Shown here: one piece after another, positions 45,526 to 53,348 of the stretch
Numbering within the stretch: the stretch's first letter is position 1
Layout of the letters: each line of letters begins with the position of its first letter
Assembly: GCF_947497695.1 (NCBI RefSeq)
Contig: NZ_CANMHM010000003.1
Coordinates: forward strand, 124,001 to 188,000
Length of the DNA stretch: 64,000 nucleotides
Direction: 5' to 3'
Source: an uncultured Polaribacter sp.
Lineage (GTDB): Bacteria > Bacteroidota > Bacteroidia > Flavobacteriales > Flavobacteriaceae
Translations under genes and position numbers: made by a program
Notes under the pieces: generated by a model
Database searches by the model: none
What the model was told of the DNA's origin: nothing
What the model saw: the letters and a program-made list of their open reading frames with translations, nothing else

Positions 45526-46119
45526 TTATAATTTGAATGAGACTCCTAATATTAATTGATTTGTTCTATTATCTACTGTAAAATTATTAGTGAAGTTTGC
45601 CTCAGTGTTAGACAAGCCTCTTTCCCAACGAACATCAATACCTAAAGAACCAAATTCTACACCAAGCCCCATTTGAGCTCCTACAGAAAATTTATCAAAC
45701 TCCTCTGTTGTAACATTGTCTAGTTGAAAACTATCATCAATAATATATTGAAAAGAAGGTCCTATAAAAACACTAACAACTCTTAGAAATCTCTTTCCAA
45801 TTAATACAGGTACATCTATTTTTTTAAAATCGTAATTTGTATTTACGGTATTCAATGCATATTCACTTTGAACTTGTGTGTATATAATTTCTGGTCTTAT
45901 ATAAAACCCCAGAATCGGTAATTTTCCACGAAACCAAATACCTGCATGATACCCCAGTTCTTCTTCTGCACCATCAACAATATCATTAAATTTGGTTTTA
46001 GCAGATTCATTACCATTATTACTGTAATTAAGTCCTGCTTTTAGACCAAAATCAATTTGGGCATTAGCTACTTGGCTAAAACCTAGAAACAAACAGAAAA
46101 TAAAAATTAATTTTTGCAT
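45526..46119 (-). CDS. Outer membrane beta-barrel protein, PorT family
   Basis: A 197-residue protein with signal peptide MQKLIFIFCLFLGFSQVANA cleaved before QIDFG. The mature part alternates in short amphipathic strands (FGLKAGLNYSN, AGIWFRGKLPILGFYIRPEI, KKIDVPVLIGKRFL, VGAQMGLGVEFGSLGIDVRW) and ends in aromatic-poor QLILGVSFKL, as in PorT-type barrels. These are common in Bacteroidota; PorT itself takes part in type IX secretion, but most members have no assigned role. It follows the transketolase subunit gene by 5 bases. Confidence 0.82.
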   Translation of the reverse strand: MQKLIFIFCLFLGFSQVANAQIDFGLKAGLNYSNNGNESAKTKFNDIVDGAEEELGYHAGIWFRGKLPILGFYIRPEIIYTQVQSEYALNTVNTNYDFKKIDVPVLIGKRFLRVVSVFIGPSFQYIIDDSFQLDNVTTEEFDKFSVGAQMGLGVEFGSLGIDVRWERGLSNTEANFTNNFTVDNRTNQLILGVSFKL

Positions 46120-46124
46120 TTTGC

Positions 46125-47084
46125 TTATTTTCTAGCAATTACTTTTTTAGCTGCATTTACAACAGAAACAGCATTTAAACCGTACTTTTCCATTAATTGA
46201 GCAGGAGTTCCAGATTCTCCAAAAGTATCATTTGTACCTACAAATTCTTGTGGGGTAGGAGTATTTAAACTTAATGTTCTTGCAACACTTTCACCTAAAC
46301 CACCAATAATATTATGCTCTTCTGCAGTAACAATACAACCTGTTTTTGCTACAGACTTTAAAATAATTTCTTCATCTAAAGGCTTTATTGTGTGTATGTT
46401 TATAACCTCTGCAGAAATACCTTGTGCTTCTAATTGTTCTGATGCTTGTAAGGCTTCCCAAACTAAATGACCTGTAGCAACAATAGTTACATCTGTTCCT
46501 TCTGTTAATTGAATTCCTTTGCCAATTTCAAATTTTTCATCTTTATAATCTGGCATAAAAATAGGAACTACTGGACGACCAAAACGTAAATAAACAGGCC
46601 CTTCATGTTCTGCAATTGCAATAGTTGCAGCTTTTGTTTGGTTGTAATCACATGTGTTGATTACTGTCATGCCAGGCAACATTTTCATTAAACCAATATC
46701 TTCTAAAATTTGGTGTGTAGCACCATCTTCACCTAAAGTTAAACCTGCATGAGATGCACAAATTTTTACATTTTTATCAGAATATGCAATAGATTGACGA
46801 ATTTGATCATACACTCTACCTGTAGAGAAATTTGCAAAAGTACCTGTAAAAGGAATTTTACCACCAATAGTTAAACCTGCAGCAATACCCATCATATTAG
46901 CTTCTGCAATACCTATCTGGAAAAATCTTTCTGGATTTTCTTTTATAAATTGATTCATTTTTAAAGAACCAATTAAATCTGCACATAAAGCAACTACGTT
47001 TGGATTTGTTCTCCCTAACTCCGTTAAACCATCACCAAAACCTGAACGTGTGTCTTTTTTTTCTGTGTACGTGTATTTTTTCAT
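46125..47084 (-). CDS. Transketolase, C-terminal subunit
   Basis: A 319-residue half-enzyme corresponding to the pyrimidine-binding and C-terminal domains of transketolase. Pyr-domain features: GFGDGLTELGRTNPNVVALC, RFFQIGIAEANMMGIAAG (with the catalytic Glu of the TPP site) and SHAGLTLGEDGATHQILEDI. The C-terminal domain runs from GKGIQLTEGTDVTIVATGH. The N-terminal TPP-pyrophosphate half is not adjacent and must be elsewhere. Together they transfer two-carbon ketol units in the pentose phosphate pathway. Confidence 0.9.
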   Translation of the reverse strand: MKKYTYTEKKDTRSGFGDGLTELGRTNPNVVALCADLIGSLKMNQFIKENPERFFQIGIAEANMMGIAAGLTIGGKIPFTGTFANFSTGRVYDQIRQSIAYSDKNVKICASHAGLTLGEDGATHQILEDIGLMKMLPGMTVINTCDYNQTKAATIAIAEHEGPVYLRFGRPVVPIFMPDYKDEKFEIGKGIQLTEGTDVTIVATGHLVWEALQASEQLEAQGISAEVINIHTIKPLDEEIILKSVAKTGCIVTAEEHNIIGGLGESVARTLSLNTPTPQEFVGTNDTFGESGTPAQLMEKYGLNAVSVVNAAKKVIARK

Positions 47085-47407
47085 TATCTAATTGTATTGT
47101 GTTGTAAAAATTTGCGTAAAAATAAACTTTTATTTGAAGTTAGAGTTTATTCTTTACTTAAAAAACTTATAGAACCTTATTTTTTTTTAATTTCAAAGAA
47201 AAATTGATTTGTTGCTAGCGTTTAAAAGACTAAAATTTAGTTTCATTTATTATTTAAAACGAAACCAGCTTTCATTTTCTTAAGAAAAATACTTTTAAAC
47301 GATTTTTTGGTTTTTTTACTAAAATATAAATTCAGTGTTCTTTAGATTTAGAGCAAAAAAAAGCTCCTTTCTTAAAAGAGCTTTTAGATTTTTATGTTGG
47401 TTACAGA
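47085..47407. other. Gene-free stretch with one terminator-like hairpin
   Basis: The only feature seen is the hairpin at 47359-47385 (AAAAGCTC / GAGCTTTT), which with its A and T flanks can terminate the small gene at 47408-47527 on the minus strand. Confidence 0.6.
47359..47385 (-). terminator. Terminator of the 39-residue gene
   Basis: Stem AAAAGCTC / GAGCTTTT with extra TTT/AAA pairing inside and a T run on the minus strand (from the A run at 47355-47362). Confidence 0.65.
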
Positions 47408-47527
47408 TTATCTGTAACGTCTTTTTAAGTTCCAAGTCATAGAATTTGTATTGCTGAATTTCTTTGTAGGAGTGATTGCTTTACTTTCTAAATTTTCTGA
47501 TTTTCTTTTTTGATTGATTGTCTTCAT
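47408..47527 (-). CDS. Putative 39-residue basic protein
   Basis: A short minus-strand frame from ATG at 47527 to TAA at 47408 encodes MKTINQKRKSENLESKAITP followed by TKKFSNTNSMTWNLKRRYR. It is strongly basic with a WNLKRRYR tail. Support: a -7-like TACATTTG box upstream, a stop codon lying in a hairpin (GTTACAGATTATCTGTAAC), and a terminator 23 bases beyond. It fills an otherwise unexplained gap between the transketolase subunit and maf. No family is recognised; it could be a ribosome- or nucleic-acid-associated microprotein. Confidence 0.5.
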   Translation of the reverse strand: MKTINQKRKSENLESKAITPTKKFSNTNSMTWNLKRRYR

Positions 47528-47677
47528 AATGCTTTGTATTTATACTACAAATGTAAAACGATTACAAGTGTTAAAAAACAACACTTTTAATGGATTTGTA
47601 TGCTATATTATTACTTTTAACATCATGAAGCTTCTTTAAGGTTAACATACTACCTTTTACGGTTAATTTATGTTATT

Positions 47678-48256
47678 TTATAAATTCATTAGCTCATTAT
47701 ATAATTTATGAACAGGCAAACCAACAACATTAAAATAACTTCCTTCTAGGTGATCAATTGCAATAAAACCAATCCATTCTTGTATGCCATAAGCACCAGC
47801 TTTATCAAAAGGTTTGTAGTTTTTTATATAATAATTTATTTCATCAACTGATAAATCTTTGAAAGAGACAGTAGTTATATCATTAATTATTTTTTGAAAA
47901 TCTTTTCCTTTAATACTAATTGAGGTAATTACTTCGTGTTTTTTACCAGATAAAGAGCTTAACATTTTAAAAGCATCTGCTGCATCTTTAGGCTTACCTA
48001 GTGCAACATTATTTAGCCAAACAATGGTATCTGATGTTATTAAAAGATCTTTTTCTTTTAAATTTGTAAAAGCTTTTGATTTTAGATCCGCTAAAAAATC
48101 AGTAATTTCAATGCCTTTTAATTTTTGGGGATAAATTTCTTCTACTTCTTTTAATTGAGTGGTAAAATCGATGTCTAAATCTTTGAAAAATTTTTGCCTT
48201 CTTGGAGATTTTGAAGCTAATATTACATTATAATCTTTTAATTTTTCTCTTAACAT
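47678..48256 (-). CDS. maf: Maf family nucleotide pyrophosphatase
   Basis: Hydrolyses non-canonical or modified pyrimidine nucleotides such as dTTP/UTP analogues, in the Maf/YceF family. The 192-residue protein starts VILASKSPRRQKFFKDLDID (the Maf signature with SPRR), has LLITSDTIVWLNNVALGKPKDA with the catalytic Asp, and ends with YGIQEWIGFIAIDHLEGSYF then VVGLPVHKL. It is followed upstream by the UbiA-type gene on the same strand, with a 60-base gap. Confidence 0.93.
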   Translation of the reverse strand: MLREKLKDYNVILASKSPRRQKFFKDLDIDFTTQLKEVEEIYPQKLKGIEITDFLADLKSKAFTNLKEKDLLITSDTIVWLNNVALGKPKDAADAFKMLSSLSGKKHEVITSISIKGKDFQKIINDITTVSFKDLSVDEINYYIKNYKPFDKAGAYGIQEWIGFIAIDHLEGSYFNVVGLPVHKLYNELMNL

Positions 48257-48315
48257 ATTCTGATTTATAATTGTTGAACTGTGTAATTGTATAAATATTT
48301 TTTTCTAAGAATCTA

Positions 48316-49221
48316 TTAGTTTATGAATCTGAATAGTAACATTGATAAAATACCCAAAAGCATAATTAATTTCATTAAATTACTTAATATAGAAAAGTCC
48401 TTTTTACTTTTTGCAAACCATAATTTATATATAAAATAGCTTAGTGGTAATAGAATGCATCCAATTCCGTAACTTAAAAATATAGGTTCATTTTTTAAAA
48501 ACTGAAGTACAACTAAGAGAAAAACAAACAAAAGACCAGTAAAGAAAAAAGCGACTTTAGAAGCTCTTTTTCTGCCAATTACAATGGGTAATGTTTTTGC
48601 CTTTATTTTTAAATCTCCATCAATATCTTCTATATCTTTTATAATTTCTCTTATTAAAGTAGTTAGAAATGAAAATGATATGTAAACATAAATAACATTT
48701 CTTAAAGGTTTGTCAAATAAAGAATAGTCATAACTATAAAGGAAAAAAAAGTGAAAGTAATATGCTAAGCAGATTACAAATGATATCAAAAAACTAATAG
48801 TTAAGTTTCCTACAAAAGGTGTTCTTTTTAAATATTTAGAGTATAAAAAAAGTAGGATTACTGGAATAACAAAACATAAAAAAATATAACTGTTAATAGA
48901 AAGAAGGAAGCCAATTGCAATTCCAATAAAAGTTAAAGAAATATAATATTTAAAAGCTTTTTTTTCACTAATCCTTTTACCAATAATTATTTTTTTTGAC
49001 CTATTTATTTTATCCGTTTCTATATCATAAATATCATTTATAACATAACCTCCAGCAGTAATAAATAAAATACTTAATATTAAATATAGAAATTGAATAT
49101 TTGAAAGAATACCTGTGTGAGTAAAATATCCACTTTCTATCAGTGCATACTTTGTTAAAACCATCGTTAATAAAACCATCAATAGGTTTTTGTAACGAAT
49201 CAGTTTTAAGAAGGAAATCAT
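48316..49221 (-). CDS. UbiA family prenyltransferase
   Basis: A 301-residue integral membrane protein with about eight to nine helices. The first Asp-rich motif is NDIYDIETDKIN (near 62) and the second is DIEDIDGDLKIKAKT (near 195), which bind the prenyl diphosphate through Mg. Sequence features (geranylgeranylglycerol-phosphate synthase-type, with IRYKNLLMVLLTM at the start) resemble the Bacteroidota family annotated near maf. Substrate is not certain: quinone, lipid or pigment prenylation are possible. Confidence 0.85.
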   Translation of the reverse strand: MISFLKLIRYKNLLMVLLTMVLTKYALIESGYFTHTGILSNIQFLYLILSILFITAGGYVINDIYDIETDKINRSKKIIIGKRISEKKAFKYYISLTFIGIAIGFLLSINSYIFLCFVIPVILLFLYSKYLKRTPFVGNLTISFLISFVICLAYYFHFFFLYSYDYSLFDKPLRNVIYVYISFSFLTTLIREIIKDIEDIDGDLKIKAKTLPIVIGRKRASKVAFFFTGLLFVFLLVVLQFLKNEPIFLSYGIGCILLPLSYFIYKLWFAKSKKDFSILSNLMKLIMLLGILSMLLFRFIN

Positions 49222-49247
49222 TTAGAAGAAAATTTATAATATTAAAA

Positions 49248-49280
49248 AGACGCTTCAGGTTTTTTAAAACTGAAGCGTCT
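49248..49280. terminator. 33-base AGAC hairpin, copy 3, after smpB
   Basis: A perfect 11-bp stem (AGACGCTTCAG / CTGAAGCGTCT) around a T6/A4 centre. Same length and design as those at 9095 and 18435, but with different paired bases. It lies 15 bases beyond the smpB stop codon. Confidence 0.75.
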
Positions 49281-49294
49281 GAAAATTATATTTA

Positions 49295-49762
49295 TTACGA
49301 ATTAAAACTTTTTTTAATTCTTGCCAAATCACGTTTATTATCTCTGTCTTTTATAACTTCTCGTTTATCATGCGTTTGTTTTCCTTTAGCCAAAGCAATT
49401 TCTAATTTGGCAAAACCTTTATCATTTATAAATAAACGCAAAGGTACAATTGTGTTTCCTTTAGCTTCTACATCTTTTCTTAAAGAACGTAACTCACGTT
49501 TATGCATTAACAATCTTCGTTCACTTTTTGGTTTGTGATTGTATGCATGTCCAAATAAATATTCTTGAATGTACATATTTACAATAAACAATTCTCCACC
49601 ATCATTAAATTCACAAAAACTCTCTGTAATTCTTGCCTGACTTAAACGAATCGATTTTATTTCTGTACCTGTTAATTGAATTCCTGCAACATATTTGTCT
49701 AGAATTTCAAATTCGAAACGAGCTTTTTTATTTTTTATATTGATGTTTTTCTGAGCAGCCAT
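49295..49762 (-). CDS. smpB: SsrA-binding protein
   Basis: Binds tmRNA and delivers it to stalled ribosomes for trans-translation. The 155-residue protein contains ARFEFEILDKYVAGIQLTG and TEIKSIRLSQARITESFCEF, VNMYIQEYLFGHAYNHKPK, then RRLLMHKRELRSLR and a basic tail with KGKQTHDKREVIKDRDNKRD, all SmpB hallmarks. The tmRNA gene itself is not in this window. Confidence 0.95.
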   Translation of the reverse strand: MAAQKNINIKNKKARFEFEILDKYVAGIQLTGTEIKSIRLSQARITESFCEFNDGGELFIVNMYIQEYLFGHAYNHKPKSERRLLMHKRELRSLRKDVEAKGNTIVPLRLFINDKGFAKLEIALAKGKQTHDKREVIKDRDNKRDLARIKKSFNS

Positions 49763-49875
49763 AGACTGTTTTTATTTTAATATTTTAACAAAGATACAGT
49801 TTTAGTTTGGTCAAGGAAATGTAAAAAAGTCTCTATAATTGATTTTAAATTGATCTACTTATAATTGTAGAAAAG

Positions 49876-49909
49876 AAAAAGCGATATTTTTTCAAATACC
49901 GCTTTTTTT
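49876..49909 (-). terminator. Terminator-like hairpin between smpB and clpB
   Basis: Stem AAAGCGATATTT / AAATACCGCTTT with one mismatch and long A/T flanks, placed upstream of smpB. Confidence 0.5.
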
Positions 49910-49957
49910 AAATTAACGAACCAAACTACCTTTACTTTTATATACAAACTCATAATT

Positions 49958-50050
49958 TTGTCGTTTTGAACGCTAGTGATAAATTACATAAAGTAGATTT
50001 CTTATTGTTTTTCTTTTTATGTGATTTCTCCCAAAAGGGGGAAATGACAA
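49958..50050. repeat. 93-base element with inverted arms, copy 1
   Basis: The left arm (TTGTCGTTTTGAACGCTAGT) and the right arm (ending GGGGGAAATGACAA) are degenerate inverted copies around an A/T centre. The right part TGTGATTTCTCCCAAAAGG is identical to one at 59392-59482. It is MITE- or REP-like. Nothing coding in this gap. Confidence 0.65.
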
Positions 50051-50081
50051 TCTTTGCCTTTTGTTACTTATGCAAAGGTTT

Positions 50082-52691
50082 TTAAGAATTCTCAACCAAA
50101 TCATTTTGATTTCTAAAAACCAATTGTTCATCAAAAGCATCTAACAAAATAATACTATCTGTTGTAATTTTTCCTGATAAGATTTCTTTAGAAAGTTGAT
50201 TCAAAACTTCTTTCTGAATGACTCTTTTTACAGGTCTTGCTCCAAATTCTGGTTGATACCCTTTTTTTGCTAAATATTTAATAGCTTCATCAGTAGCATC
50301 TAGAGTAATTTCTTGTTTGCCAATCATTTTCTTTAAATGGTCTATTTGTAATTTTACAATTTCAAAAATATTTGCTTCATTTAAAGGAGTAAACATAATA
50401 ACATCGTCTATTCTATTTAAAAATTCAGGTCTCACAGATTGTTTTAACAAGCCCATCACTTCAATTTTTGCCATTTCTGTTACCGCTTCTAAATCTGCTT
50501 TTGGATCAGCAAACTTCTCTTGAATTATATGACTTCCCATATTTGATGTCATAATAATAATAGTGTTTTTAAAATCTGCAACACGTCCTTTATTATCTGT
50601 CAATCTTCCTTCATCTAAAACCTGTAACAAGATATTAAAAGTATCTGGATGTGCTTTTTCAATTTCATCTAAAAGTACCACAGAATAAGGTCTTCTTCTA
50701 ACAGCTTCTGTTAATTGTCCTCCTTCATCATACCCAACATAACCTGGAGGCGCACCAACCAATCTACTTACAGAGTGTTTTTCTTGATATTCACTCATAT
50801 CAATTCTAGTCATGGCATTTTCATCATCAAACATGTATTCTGCTAAAGCTTTTGCCAATTCTGTTTTACCAACACCAGTAGTACCTAAAAACAAGAAACT
50901 ACCTATTGGTTTGTTAGGGTTTTGCAAACCAGCTCTAGAGCGTCTTACAGCATCAGAAACTGCAACAATTGCTTCTTCTTGCCCCACAACTCTTTTGTGT
51001 ATTTGATTTTCTAGTTTCAATAACTTTTCACGTTCAGACTGAATCATTTTTGTAACAGGTACTCCAGTCCATTTTGCTACAACTTCTGCAATATCATCTA
51101 AAGTAACTTCTTCTTTAATTAAACTTTTTTCAGACTGATTTTCTTCCATTGTTTTTTGAAAACCTTCTAAATTTTCTTGAGCTTGTTTAATTTTTCCATA
51201 ACGAATCTCAGCTACTTTTCCATAATCTCCTTCACGTTCTGCTTTTTCTGCTTCTATTTTAAAATCTTCAATAACTGCTTTAGCGTTCTGAATATGATCT
51301 ACAATCTCTTTTTCAGATTTCCATTTGGCATTCATTTCATTACGTTCTTCTTTAAGGTTTGCCAAATCAGAACGAAGTGATTTTAGTTTGATTTCGTCAT
51401 TTTCACGTTTAATCGCTTCAATTTCAATTTCTAATTGCATCACTTTTCTGTCTAAAACATCTAAATCTTCTGGTTTAGAGTTGATTTCCATTCGCAATTT
51501 TGCCATGGCTTCATCCATTAAATCAATGGCTTTATCTGGTAAAAAACGATTGGTAATATAACGTTGAGATAATTCTACAGCACTAATAATAGCTTCATCT
51601 TTAATACGTACTTTATGGTGTGTTTCATATTTATCCTTAATTCCCCTTAAAATAGAAATAGCACTTTCTGTATCTGGCTCATTTACCTGTACTTTTTGAA
51701 AACGTCTTTCTAGAGCTTTGTCTTTTTCAAAATATTTCTGATATTCATCTAAGGTAGTTGCACCAATTGCACGCAATTCTCCACGAGCCAAAGCAGGTTT
51801 TAAAATATTTGCTGCATCCATGGCACCTTGTCCTCCTCCAGCACCAACTAACGTGTGAATTTCATCAATAAAAAGTACAATATCTCCCTCTGCATTTGTA
51901 ACCTCTTTAATAACTGCTTTTAAACGCTCTTCAAATTCACCTTTGTATTTTGCACCAGCAATTAAAGCTCCCATATCTAAAGAAAAAATTAATTTATCTT
52001 TTAGATTTTCTGGTACATCACCATCTACAATTCTGTGTGCTAAACCCTCTGCAATGGCTGTTTTACCAGTTCCTGGTTCTCCAACTAAAATAGGGTTGTT
52101 CTTTGTTCTACGAGATAAGATTTGTAATAATCTACGTATTTCTTCATCTCTACCAATTACAGGATCTAAATTTCCATTTTTTGCTAATTCATTTAAATTT
52201 TTTGCAAACTTATTTAAAGAATTATAGGTTTCTTCCTGACTTTGAGAAGTAACGTTTTCTCCTTTTCTTAACTCTTCTATAGCTGTTTTTAAATGTTTTT
52301 CTGTAACTCCTTGGTCTTTTAAAACCTGAGCAATATTAGATTTCGATTTAAAAATTGCAAGAATTAAATGCTCTATAGAAACATAATCATCTTTCATGTT
52401 TTTAGCAATAACAGCTGCTTCTGTAAGACTTTTACTTGCTTCTCTAGAGAGCATTAATTCTGCTCCAGTTACTTTAGGCAAACTTTCTAATTGTTTGTCT
52501 AAAATTTGGTTTACAATAGTACTATTGATGTTTAATTTTTTCAATAAAAAAGGCAGTACATTTTCATCAACCTGTGTTAATGCTTTAAAAATATGCTCGT
52601 TTTCTATTTGATTATGACCAAAACCTTGGGCAATTTGTTGCGCCATTTGTATGGTTTCTTGTGATTTTGTAGTATAATTATTAAAGTTCAT
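50082..52691 (-). CDS. clpB: ATP-dependent chaperone ClpB
   Basis: A hexameric disaggregase that works with DnaK, DnaJ and GrpE to recover aggregated proteins. The 869-residue protein has the N-terminal Clp repeat domain (1-145), a first AAA+ ring (Walker A GEPGTGKT, 204-211; LFIDEIHTLVGAG), the coiled-coil M domain (about 400-530) that separates ClpB from ClpA/ClpX, and a second AAA+ ring (GTTGVGKT near 605; VVLLDEIEKAH). No IGF loop for ClpP is seen, as expected. A sigma-54-like promoter is at 52761-52777. Confidence 0.96.
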   Translation of the reverse strand: MNFNNYTTKSQETIQMAQQIAQGFGHNQIENEHIFKALTQVDENVLPFLLKKLNINSTIVNQILDKQLESLPKVTGAELMLSREASKSLTEAAVIAKNMKDDYVSIEHLILAIFKSKSNIAQVLKDQGVTEKHLKTAIEELRKGENVTSQSQEETYNSLNKFAKNLNELAKNGNLDPVIGRDEEIRRLLQILSRRTKNNPILVGEPGTGKTAIAEGLAHRIVDGDVPENLKDKLIFSLDMGALIAGAKYKGEFEERLKAVIKEVTNAEGDIVLFIDEIHTLVGAGGGQGAMDAANILKPALARGELRAIGATTLDEYQKYFEKDKALERRFQKVQVNEPDTESAISILRGIKDKYETHHKVRIKDEAIISAVELSQRYITNRFLPDKAIDLMDEAMAKLRMEINSKPEDLDVLDRKVMQLEIEIEAIKRENDEIKLKSLRSDLANLKEERNEMNAKWKSEKEIVDHIQNAKAVIEDFKIEAEKAEREGDYGKVAEIRYGKIKQAQENLEGFQKTMEENQSEKSLIKEEVTLDDIAEVVAKWTGVPVTKMIQSEREKLLKLENQIHKRVVGQEEAIVAVSDAVRRSRAGLQNPNKPIGSFLFLGTTGVGKTELAKALAEYMFDDENAMTRIDMSEYQEKHSVSRLVGAPPGYVGYDEGGQLTEAVRRRPYSVVLLDEIEKAHPDTFNILLQVLDEGRLTDNKGRVADFKNTIIIMTSNMGSHIIQEKFADPKADLEAVTEMAKIEVMGLLKQSVRPEFLNRIDDVIMFTPLNEANIFEIVKLQIDHLKKMIGKQEITLDATDEAIKYLAKKGYQPEFGARPVKRVIQKEVLNQLSKEILSGKITTDSIILLDAFDEQLVFRNQNDLVENS

Positions 52692-52760
52692 TTTTTTTGT
52701 TTTTGTAGCAAGAGAACTTATTCCCTTATTGTGTTATATTTTCTTTTATATTCTCCTAAA

Positions 52761-52777
52761 GGCAAAATCAGTACCAA
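52761..52777 (-). promoter_or_regulatory. Sigma-54-like (-24/-12) promoter of clpB
   Basis: On the minus strand TTGGTACTGATTTTGCC has GG and GC separated by 10 bases, close to TGGCAC-N5-TTGC. It predicts a start about 60 bases before the clpB ATG. Confidence 0.6.
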
Positions 52778-52837
52778 TCTAAAAACGGATATAAAGCAAG
52801 TCATAATGTCTTGTTAAACCTTTAATCACCTGACTTT

Positions 52838-52864
52838 TTGACACTGCAAAGTTTCTTATATTTG
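52838..52864 (+). promoter_or_regulatory. Bacteroidota-type promoter for ytxJ
   Basis: TTG (52838-52840) and TATATTTG (52857-52864), 16 bases apart, precede the ATG at 52888 by about 23 bases. The promoter is of the house-keeping kind, unlike the divergent clpB promoter. Confidence 0.5.
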
Positions 52865-52887
52865 CATTATAAACATAAAAGCATAAC

Positions 52888-53289
52888 ATGGGCATATTAA
52901 ACAATATATTTGGAGGTAAAGAAGATAAAGAATCAAAATCAGAAAAAAAGTCATTTTTAAATTGGATTCCTTTAAGCTCTTTAGAGCAATTAAAGGAAAT
53001 TAATGAAATTTCTAAAACAGAAAGTGTATTTATTTTTAAAGACTCTACAAGATGTGGAATTTGTAAAATAGTAATTAAACAATTCGAAAAATTATTTAAA
53101 CAAGAACATCAAAATTTAAAAGTTTACTATTTAGATTTATTAAACCATAGAGATATTTCTAATGAAATTGCTACATTATTTGATGTAATACATCAATCAC
53201 CACAATTATTAGTCATAAAAAATGGCGTTTCTATACATAATGCATCCCATCATGATATTGCATCCGTAAATTTATCAAGATTTATATAG
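52888..53289 (+). CDS. ytxJ: Bacillithiol-system redox protein YtxJ (monothiol bacilliredoxin-like)
   Basis: A 133-residue thioredoxin-fold protein. WIPLSSLEQLKEI followed by SVFIFKDSTRCGICKIVIKQ is the YtxJ pattern. The active site here is CGIC (Cys56, Cys59), whereas YtxJ usually has a single Cys in a TRCxIS motif. It presumably reduces bacillithiol-mixed disulfides; the second Cys would allow dithiol chemistry. Divergent from clpB. Confidence 0.85.
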   Translation: MGILNNIFGGKEDKESKSEKKSFLNWIPLSSLEQLKEINEISKTESVFIFKDSTRCGICKIVIKQFEKLFKQEHQNLKVYYLDLLNHRDISNEIATLFDVIHQSPQLLVIKNGVSIHNASHHDIASVNLSRFI

Positions 53290-53348
53290 TTTAAATTTGC
53301 ATTACACCTTATTTAAGTCTTATTTTTGTTTTTCAAATTTATATTCCT

